DNA of 36,456 nt from SIG588 sp045597045. GTDB lineage: Bacteria > Bacillota > Clostridia > Oscillospirales > Acutalibacteraceae. The stretch's first letter is position 1. Every line of letters begins with the position of its first letter. The position numbers and the translations under genes were made by a program. The notes under the pieces were generated by a model. That model did not search any database, was not told the DNA's origin, and saw nothing but the letters and a program-made list of their open reading frames with translations. The stretch spans positions 1-36,456 of the forward strand of contig JAZODN010000083.1 in the NCBI GenBank assembly GCA_045597045.1. Direction: 5' to 3'. Positions 31,099-36,456 of the stretch are shown here, piece after piece.

Positions 31099-32464
31099 TT
31101 TCCAGCGGATTCCACTTTCCGCGGAAGTAGTGTACCAAAAACAGAAAAAACAGCAAAAGATTGTGGGCGACCATGCAGCCCCAGGCCGCGATCAGTCCAC
31201 CGCCGAAAAAGCGAGTGCAAAGAAACGTGCCCACGATCCGCACGCCCCACATGCCGCTGATGTTAAACACAAACGGCATGACGGTACAACCCACACCCAG
31301 CATCACGCCTTCCAAAATAATGGCGATACCAAAAATCGGCTCACTTACCGCCACCGTACGCAGCACGGTGGTGCTCAACGAAATGACGGCCGGGTTGTCC
31401 GAAAAAAGGTGAAGAAGCGTGGGTGCCAACAGAAACAGCAGCCCACCCGACAGGCACATCAACACCGTTTCGGCGATCAGCACCGTGCGCGTCACGCTGC
31501 GCATGTAACGGCGGTCGTTCGCCCCCACCGCATTGCCTGCCAAGGTGGCAGCGGCGGTCTGCATGCCGTAGCCGGGAATGTAAAACGCCGATTCCACCGT
31601 GTTGGCCACCGTGTGGGCGGCAGTGGCCACTTCGCCCAGGGCATTGATCATGCCGGCAAACGCCACGTAACCGAGCGAGGTGCCAAACCGCTGCAGCATG
31701 TTGGGCAGCGCCACGCGCAAGCAGGGGAGAAGCACCGCTGCATCGGGGCGCAGCGACTGCCCACGAGGCGAAAGCAGCGGATGCCGCCACAGCGCCACGG
31801 TGATGCACACACCGCCCAGCGTGAAGGCAACGGCGCTCGCCGCAGCGGCGCCGAGCACACCCAGACCGGCACCGTAGATCGGCACGACCAGATCCCCCAC
31901 CGTGATCGAACGGGTGGGATAGATCAACAAAAAATTCAAAACAACGTTGGCGAGATTCACCAACACCCCCACGCGCATCGGGGTTTTGGTATCGCCGGCA
32001 GCGCGCAAAGCTGTGCCGAAAATGGTGGTGGCGGTGCGGAACAGCATGGGAGTATAGAGGATAAAGAAATATTGTCCGGCCAGTGTTTGGATGTGGGGAT
32101 CCACCTGCATCCACATCGGCACCCATTGGCTGCATCCCAGTGTGAGGGCGGTGAACAGCGCGCCGCAGAGCAACACCATCAGCACCGCTTGCGAGGAAGC
32201 GCGCGCTGCTTTTTCGCGGTCACCTGCGCCGCACGCCTTGGCAATGAAAGATAAAAAACCTACCCCCAACGCAGAAATGGTGCTGCCGACCAGCCAGTTG
32301 ACGGTAGTGGTTGCACCCACGGCAGCCGTGGCGGCGGTGCCCAGCGTGCCTATCATGGCCACGTCGATATATTGTACCGCCGTTTGCATCAATTGCTCCA
32401 GCATGGTGGGCCATGCCAACGCAAAAACGAGGAGCAACGTGCGGTTTTTTCGGCCCTTTTGCAT
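31067..32464 (-). CDS. MATE family efflux transporter
   Basis: A 465-aa, 12-helix exporter. The start is ATG 32464 with GGAGG 5 nt upstream; the open frame continues to 33601 but only as the antisense of the sugar-kinase gene. Characteristic segments include PTMLEQLMQTAVQYIDVAMIG (helix 1), FGTALRAAGDTKTPMRVGVLVNLANVVLNFLLIY in the first half, and GMQTAAATLAGNAVGANDRRYM in the second. It probably expels drugs or metabolites with Na+ or H+. It is a different paralogue from the MATE gene at 5.3 kb. It is transcribed divergently from the NahK-like kinase from a consensus promoter within a 130-nt gap. Confidence 0.93.
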   Translation of the reverse strand: MQKGRKNRTLLLVFALAWPTMLEQLMQTAVQYIDVAMIGTLGTAATAAVGATTTVNWLVGSTISALGVGFLSFIAKACGAGDREKAARASSQAVLMVLLCGALFTALTLGCSQWVPMWMQVDPHIQTLAGQYFFILYTPMLFRTATTIFGTALRAAGDTKTPMRVGVLVNLANVVLNFLLIYPTRSITVGDLVVPIYGAGLGVLGAAAASAVAFTLGGVCITVALWRHPLLSPRGQSLRPDAAVLLPCLRVALPNMLQRFGTSLGYVAFAGMINALGEVATAAHTVANTVESAFYIPGYGMQTAAATLAGNAVGANDRRYMRSVTRTVLIAETVLMCLSGGLLFLLAPTLLHLFSDNPAVISLSTTVLRTVAVSEPIFGIAIILEGVMLGVGCTVMPFVFNISGMWGVRIVGTFLCTRFFGGGLIAAWGCMVAHNLLLFFLFLVHYFRGKWNPLENEKEKITQVA

Positions 32465-32478
32465 AATTTCCTCCAAAA

Positions 32479-32504
32479 ATGGATTTATCACTGGACAAAT
32501 CCAT
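32479..32504. promoter_or_regulatory. inverted repeat (possible operator) in the divergent promoter region
   Basis: ATGGATTT (32479-32486) and AAATCCAT (32497-32504) are perfect inverted repeats flanking and overlapping the kinase -35 box (32492-32497), just upstream of the MATE start. Confidence 0.45.
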
Positions 32505-32520
32505 TTGTTTTTGATACAAT
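32492..32520 (+). promoter_or_regulatory. promoter for the sugar-kinase gene
   Basis: TGGACA (32492-32497), 17-nt spacer, TACAAT (32515-32520). Confidence 0.65.
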
Positions 32521-32522
32521 AC

Positions 32523-32551
32523 ATTATATATGGAGAGTACGTCCTTGTCAA
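32523..32551 (-). promoter_or_regulatory. sigma-A promoter for the MATE gene
   Basis: On the minus strand TTGACA (32546-32551), 17-nt spacer, TATAAT (32523-32528). It lies immediately next to the divergent kinase promoter. Confidence 0.82.
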
Positions 32552-32593
32552 CGGCGTCGGAGTACGCCGCAAAAAACACAGGAGGCTATATCT

Positions 32594-33703
32594 ATGAAAA
32601 AGAAGAGAATTCGTCTGTCGGAGCTGGCTTTGGCTGCCGAAGCGTTTGTGACCAAAGGGGATCCCGAAGCATGCTTGCCGCACGGCAACGGGCACATCAA
32701 TTCCACCTTTATCATCCCGTGCCGCGATGCACGCGGCCGGCAGTATCGCTACATTTTGCAGGCCATCAACACCGACGTGTTCAAAAACCCGGAATGGGTG
32801 ACCGCCAACATCAAAAAGGTCACCGATTTTTTGAAGCTCCGTGCGGGTGACCGCCGCAGCGTGATGCAGATGGTTCCCACGGTGAACGGGGAATACACCT
32901 ACACCGATAAAAACGGTTGCTGGCGCATGTATGAATTTATCGAGGACGCCATCTGCTTGGATGCTCCCGAAACGACCGAAGATTTCTATCAATCCGCTTT
33001 GGCGTTTGGCCGTTTTCAGCGCGACCTCAGCGATTTCCCTGCCGAGGAGTTGAAAGAGACCATCCCCGATTTCCACAACACCCCCGTGCGGTATCAGAAC
33101 TTCCTTAAAGCGTTGGAAGAGGATGTTGTCGGTCGCGCTTCCACCGTGCGCAGCGAGGTGGATTTTCTGAAGTTTCGCGCCGATTTTTACAGCGTGTTGG
33201 AGGATGCGCGCGAAGCCGGCATTTTGCCGTTGCGCGTGACGCATAACGATACCAAGCTCAACAACGTTATGTTGGATAAAGCCACGCGTACGGCGCTGTG
33301 CGTGATCGATCTGGATACGGTTATGCCCGGCTATTCGGTGAACGATTTCGGTGATGCGATCCGTTTTGGTGCCAACACCGCCGCAGAAGACGAGCCGGAT
33401 CTCAGCCGCGTGGCTATCAACCTCACTTTGTTTGAGGCGTATACCAAAGGCTTTTTGGAAGGCTGCGGCGGCCGTCTGCCGCTGGAAGAGGCCATGCTCC
33501 TGCCCGAGGGCGCAAAGATGATGACCCTGGAAGTCGCCATGCGCTTTCTCACCGACTATCTGCAGGGCGATGTCTACTTCAAGACCAAGTATCCCGAACA
33601 CAACCTCATCCGCTGCCGTTCACAGTTGGCGCTCGCAGCTGATATGGAAGCGCATTGGGATGAGATGAAAGATATTGTCAAATCCTGCTATAAAAAAGCG
33701 TAA
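32594..33703 (+). CDS. APH-fold sugar kinase, N-acetylhexosamine 1-kinase (NahK)-like
   Basis: A 369-aa cytosolic kinase of the aminoglycoside-phosphotransferase fold. The catalytic loop is THNDTKLNNVM (216-226, catalytic D219, metal-binding N224) and the DxD metal motif is VIDLDTVMPGYSVNDFGDAIRFGANTA (D239, D241). The N-terminal LPHGNGHINSTFII and the downstream EDEPDLSRVAINL and MTLEVAMRFLTDYLQGDVYFKTKYPEHNL match my memory of NahK, which makes GlcNAc/GalNAc-1-phosphate in mucin-sugar and lacto-N-biose use. ATG 32594 follows AGGAGG. A glycosidase-like gene follows, supporting a role in host-glycan sugar salvage. The exact sugar is inferred. Confidence 0.85.
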   Translation: MKKKRIRLSELALAAEAFVTKGDPEACLPHGNGHINSTFIIPCRDARGRQYRYILQAINTDVFKNPEWVTANIKKVTDFLKLRAGDRRSVMQMVPTVNGEYTYTDKNGCWRMYEFIEDAICLDAPETTEDFYQSALAFGRFQRDLSDFPAEELKETIPDFHNTPVRYQNFLKALEEDVVGRASTVRSEVDFLKFRADFYSVLEDAREAGILPLRVTHNDTKLNNVMLDKATRTALCVIDLDTVMPGYSVNDFGDAIRFGANTAAEDEPDLSRVAINLTLFEAYTKGFLEGCGGRLPLEEAMLLPEGAKMMTLEVAMRFLTDYLQGDVYFKTKYPEHNLIRCRSQLALAADMEAHWDEMKDIVKSCYKKA

Positions 33704-33707
33704 CTTC

Positions 33708-33749
33708 ACTGCCTCCAAGCGTTGTGCAATGTTTGGGGGCAGTTTTTTT
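33708..33749 (+). terminator. intercistronic terminator between sugar kinase and glycosidase-like gene
   Basis: ACTGCCTCCAAG (33708-33719) pairs with TTTGGGGGCAGT (33732-33743) using two G-T pairs, then seven T. No promoter fits between it and the next gene, so it likely attenuates read-through. Confidence 0.75.
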
Positions 33750-33766
33750 CAAAAAGGAGAAGCCCC

Positions 33767-35635
33767 ATGTATTCAAGTTCATGGCAGCAGCCGTTTACCA
33801 ACAAGAGATACCTGCATCCGCCCATGGCGGAAAATATGTTCACCATGTGGCCGGAACTGCGGCTCATTTGCGGCGACGTGGAGAAAACTGCGTGCCGCTA
33901 TCGCGCGGCCGGCCTTCGCGTATTGTTGGGCGAGGATATGCGTTCGCCCGATTTTACCGCCGTGCAGTATGAGCTGCGTGAAGATGGCATTCCCGTGCAT
34001 GCGCTGTCCCAAGCGGCGGAGAACTACACCGTTCGCATGGAGAGTTTTTGCAACGTGGCACGGGTGCCGGTGTGTTACACGGAATTTGCAATCACCAACA
34101 CGGCCGATCATCCCGTGACCGATAAGATCACCCTGCTTCTCCGCACAGGACGGGAAGATCATTTGGTCGGCACGGAGGTGGATGGTTACGCACATTACGA
34201 TGCTAACGTGTATAACTGGGGGTTTATTCCTTCCGAGTGGCGGTGGTGCGCCCCTGAACTCACCGACGGGGCCTACACCGTGCGTCTTGAGAACGCCGAG
34301 GAGTTTGAGGCTGCGTGGCAGGGAGACACCCCCGGGTTAGAATGGCATCAGCGCCATGTGCTGCAACTGCGCTTTACGCTGGCTGTCGGCGAGACCAAGC
34401 GGTTTTTCTGCGCTTTCCGCCACGGCGAAGTGGAACCCTTTGATTATGCGGCCGAAAAGGCGGCAGCCATCGCCTTTTGGCAGACCGAACTTGCGCGGCT
34501 GCACCGCATCCCCGGCGGCGAGGCGTTCCGCCCGATGGTGAAAAGCCTCACCGCCCAGTGCTTGCAGATGTTCGCTCGTCCTGTCGGGTGCGATTTCGTC
34601 TATCCGCGGCAGGGCGGTTTGCAGCGGATCATTTGGCCGAACGAAGCGATTGAATTTTTGATGGCGCTCGACCGTTTGGGTGATTTTTATACCTATACCG
34701 AAACGGCGTATGATACCTTCTTTTTCACCATGCAGGTAAAAGAGGGGGAACACGCCGGTGCGGTGCAGAACCGCGGCGGCCAGCCCTGGGGCAGCATCAC
34801 GGGCGCCTCTGTATGGGGTTGTTCCCGTCACCTGCTGTTCCGCGACGAACCTGCCGTGTTTGATAAATTTAAAGAGCCGCTGTATCAGGCCTTTTGCTGG
34901 ATGGAGCGTCAGCGCGATAAAACACGAAGCGGGCAATACAAGGGGGCAGGTATTTTTCCGCCAATGAAATCCTCTGACTGGCCGGGTGAGTTCCAAAGTT
35001 GGACACTCACCGATGCGGTGAACCTCATCGGGTATGAGTGGCTGGTTAATGCGTTTGAGCACTTTGGTGATCCTCGCGCCGCGGCGGTGCGTGCCGCCTA
35101 CGAGGAGTATATGGCGCGGATGCGAGACATTCTGCACGATCTCGCCGAAAAGAGCATTGTGGGGGATGAGATGCGTCTCACCTTCGACCTCGGTGTAGAG
35201 ATGACCGATCCGCCGTACGGCTCCTATGCTACCGACGGGCCGGGCATGCTTATCCGCGCGAAGGTGATCGCGCCCTGCTCACGTGAAGCCAACCTGATCG
35301 AGCAATATTACCGCAATCGCGGCATGATGAAAAACGGCCTCACAGGACGCATGAACGATGGGCTCTTGTTCCAAGGCCACAACGCCGACCCGTGGGCCGG
35401 CCACACGTGGTACACCTCGTTTTCGGATATTTATTGGTTTTATAATTGGTTGGAGGGCGGTGAGCGTGAGAAGGCCTATGAAACACTTTCGGCGCAGTGG
35501 AAGTTCGGCATGTCGAAAGAGTATTACATGCTTGAACGCTTTGCGGATAATGATCCGTACTGGACGCCGTGGATGCCCAACGCCAGTGCGAACGGGCGTT
35601 TCTTGATGATGCTGTCGGATTGGTTTGAGGAATAA
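33767..35635 (+). CDS. glycoside hydrolase-like protein, probably (alpha/alpha)6-barrel, family not assigned
   Basis: A 622-aa protein without signal peptide, so probably cytosolic; ATG 33767 follows AAAAAGGAG. The first 230 residues look beta-rich (MYSSSWQQPFTNKRYLHPPM then sandwich-like strands). From about 245 the sequence is helical with aromatic and acidic clusters typical of six-hairpin glycosidases: YPRQGGLQRIIWPNEAIEFL, PMKSSDWPGEFQSWTLTDAVN, GLLFQGHNADPWAGHTWYTS and YMLERFADNDPYWTPWMPN. I cannot place it in a numbered GH family nor name the catalytic acid. It is downstream of the NahK-like kinase, beyond a terminator that may reduce its expression. It probably releases or splits imported oligosaccharides whose sugar is then phosphorylated. 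Confidence 0.65.
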   Translation: MYSSSWQQPFTNKRYLHPPMAENMFTMWPELRLICGDVEKTACRYRAAGLRVLLGEDMRSPDFTAVQYELREDGIPVHALSQAAENYTVRMESFCNVARVPVCYTEFAITNTADHPVTDKITLLLRTGREDHLVGTEVDGYAHYDANVYNWGFIPSEWRWCAPELTDGAYTVRLENAEEFEAAWQGDTPGLEWHQRHVLQLRFTLAVGETKRFFCAFRHGEVEPFDYAAEKAAAIAFWQTELARLHRIPGGEAFRPMVKSLTAQCLQMFARPVGCDFVYPRQGGLQRIIWPNEAIEFLMALDRLGDFYTYTETAYDTFFFTMQVKEGEHAGAVQNRGGQPWGSITGASVWGCSRHLLFRDEPAVFDKFKEPLYQAFCWMERQRDKTRSGQYKGAGIFPPMKSSDWPGEFQSWTLTDAVNLIGYEWLVNAFEHFGDPRAAAVRAAYEEYMARMRDILHDLAEKSIVGDEMRLTFDLGVEMTDPPYGSYATDGPGMLIRAKVIAPCSREANLIEQYYRNRGMMKNGLTGRMNDGLLFQGHNADPWAGHTWYTSFSDIYWFYNWLEGGEREKAYETLSAQWKFGMSKEYYMLERFADNDPYWTPWMPNASANGRFLMMLSDWFEE

Positions 35636-35700
35636 AAAAGAATGGCTCGGTTGAGAGACACCTCCTTGCGAAGCGTCTTTCAACCGAGCTGTTCTTTTTG
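35635..35700. terminator. bidirectional terminator after the glycosidase-like gene
   Basis: Arms 35635-35659 and 35675-35699 (core GGCTCGGTTGAGAGAC with GTCTTTCAACCGAGC), flanked by A and T tracts. It overlaps the 3' end of the minus-strand kinase gene. Confidence 0.82.
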
Positions 35701-36195
35701 CATATACCGGTTCAAGTCGGTTTGATTTTTCAGAACGACCGCCTTTTTGGGATAGTGTGCGATCACGCTGCGAAACCGCGCCTGAATGTCGCGGGTGCGT
35801 CCTTTCAGCAGGATCCACTTTGTAAATTCCCAATCGAATTTTTCACAGCAGCCCTCCGCCATGTCCGGACGCGTTTGGTTTTTATAGGTGCGATACCGCC
35901 GATAGGCGCGCCGCAGACAGGAAAAACGGTTGAACAGCAGCAGAAGGATAACATCGGCCTCCTCCATGCGCCGTTCAAAGAAAAAGCGCGTGTAATTGCC
36001 GTCGATAACCCAGGCGTCATGGGTGTCCATAAACGCTTTTGTCATTTGTGCTTTTTCGTCTCTGTCGCGAATGACCCAGCCCGGCAAAAACTGTACGGTA
36101 TCAAAATGGAAAACGGGCAGAGCATATTTGGCCGCCAGTGCGCGTGCCAGCGTGGATTTGCCGGAGCCGCTGTAACCGAGAATGGCTATTTTCAT
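35680..36195 (-). CDS. P-loop NTPase, FlaR / DNA topology modulation protein-like small kinase
   Basis: A 171-aa adenylate-kinase-like protein. Walker A GYSGSGKST is residues 7-15, followed by LARALAAKYALPVFHFDTVQFLPGW, in which H-x-D-x-x-x-x-x-P-G-W is typical of the FlaR/topology-modulation group. AWVIDGNYTRF is the Walker-B-like segment and FNRFSCLRRAYRRYRTYK a lid. AGGGAG lies 9 nt before ATG 36195. Proteins of this group are annotated from flagellar-supercoiling genetics, but their true substrate is not established. Transcribed opposite to the glycosidase gene. Confidence 0.85.
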   Translation of the reverse strand: MKIAILGYSGSGKSTLARALAAKYALPVFHFDTVQFLPGWVIRDRDEKAQMTKAFMDTHDAWVIDGNYTRFFFERRMEEADVILLLLFNRFSCLRRAYRRYRTYKNQTRPDMAEGCCEKFDWEFTKWILLKGRTRDIQARFRSVIAHYPKKAVVLKNQTDLNRYMQKEQLG

Positions 36196-36256
36196 CGTCG
36201 TATCTCCCTGTTGCCATTGTTTGTCGAATTTGTCATGCTAAAAAGAAACCGCCAAC

Positions 36257-36300
36257 ACCAACAAAAAGAGCCACCCATTCGGGTGGCTCTTTTTGTTGGT
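36257..36300 (-). terminator. terminator of tRNA-Leu
   Basis: A perfect 20-bp stem, arms 36257-36276 and 36281-36300, with loop ATTC. Its upstream arm on the minus strand begins with the ACCA of the tRNA 3' end. Confidence 0.85.
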
Positions 36301-36383
36301 GCCGGTGGCCGGACTCGAACCGGCACGGTGTCGCCACCGGTGGATTTTGAGTCCACTACGTCTGCCAATCCCATCACACCGGC
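36297..36383 (-). tRNA. tRNA-Leu (anticodon CAA)
   Basis: On the minus strand the gene starts GCCGGTG (36383 downward) and ends CACCGGC-A-CCA (to 36297), giving a perfect 7-bp acceptor stem and an encoded CCA. The anticodon stem GTGGA/TCCAC holds loop CTCAAAA with anticodon CAA (reads UUG). The long variable arm CGGTGGCGACACCG identifies a class II tRNA, and GGTTCGAGTCC is the T loop region. Length 87 nt, normal for tRNA-Leu. Confidence 0.97.
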
Positions 36384-36398
36384 GTGTGGAACATAAGG

Positions 36399-36427
36399 AT
36401 TATACACCATGTTTTTGAAAATTGCAA
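36399..36427 (-). promoter_or_regulatory. promoter of tRNA-Leu
   Basis: On the minus strand TTGCAA (36422-36427), 17-nt spacer, TATAAT (36399-36404), about 16 nt before the mature 5' end. Confidence 0.8.
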
Positions 36428-36456
36428 GCCTTTTTTTGAAAATGTATAAAATTCCT

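Noticed and set aside
31028..32254. 408-codon plus-strand frame opposite the MATE gene
   Set aside because: His/Gln/Arg-rich low-complexity peptide, antisense to an obvious transporter.
32465..33601. N-terminal extension of the minus-strand MATE frame
   Set aside because: It is the complement of the NahK-like kinase gene; the MATE start at 32464 has its own ribosome site and promoter.
36138..36410. Short frames over the tRNA region
   Set aside because: They translate tRNA-Leu and its terminator, a frequent annotation artefact.

Overview
The window looks like chromosomal DNA of an uncultured Clostridia-class Bacillota, probably near Oscillospiraceae/Ruminococcaceae. Supporting signs are strong AGGAGG-type ribosome sites, near-consensus TTGACA-17-TATAAT promoters, the primosome pair DnaD/DnaI, a PASTA-type kinase, a YabE-like G5/3D protein, a dockerin domain and Thr-rich linkers in surface proteins. 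Most of it is GC-rich with short intergenic gaps, and many genes end in perfect hairpin terminators. Lineage is inferred from gene content only.

Layout. 1-2570: a visibly AT-rich segment with a NatA/NatB-type ABC exporter (ATPase cut by the window edge) and a small membrane protein, ending in a hairpin; probably an acquired segment. 2837-6747: M42 peptidase, Fe-S aldo/keto reductase and a MATE pump that appears to start at ATT. 6797-10621: an accessory island with a divergent HTH/SHOCT regulator, a NERD-domain protein behind a ~255-nt leader, a 115-aa glycine-rich membrane protein, an acidic zinc ribbon and a CxxC membrane protein. 10721-12587: a PadR/DUF1700/DUF4097 envelope operon. 12722-14749: a DUF2079 membrane protein ending in a type I dockerin.

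14819-18040 (minus): a PASTA pseudokinase followed by a DEAD-box helicase. 18697-19743: YabE-like cell-wall protein. 19856-23907 (minus): CPA2 antiporter, Dabb protein, foldase-like lipoprotein and Sfp-type phosphopantetheinyl transferase. 24055-27403: YitT protein, DnaD, DnaI and an SH3 lipoprotein. 27411-28175 (minus): an M14 peptidase homologue that has lost key residues. 28228-31056: NUDIX hydrolase, acyl carrier protein, a SLOG protein with a LexA-like box at its promoter (minus), an orphan MacB/LolD-type ATPase and a CarD regulator. 31067-35635: MATE pump (minus) divergent from a NahK-like sugar kinase and an unassigned glycosidase-like protein. 35680-36383 (minus): FlaR-like P-loop kinase and tRNA-Leu(CAA).

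Functional threads are envelope maintenance (pseudokinase, 3D protein, foldase, SH3 lipoprotein, DUF4097), replication initiation (DnaD/DnaI), acyl carrier maturation (PPTase and ACP) and amino-sugar use (NahK-like kinase plus glycosidase). The best candidates for something undescribed are the 6.8-10.6 kb island, the membrane-tethered dockerin and the degenerate kinase.
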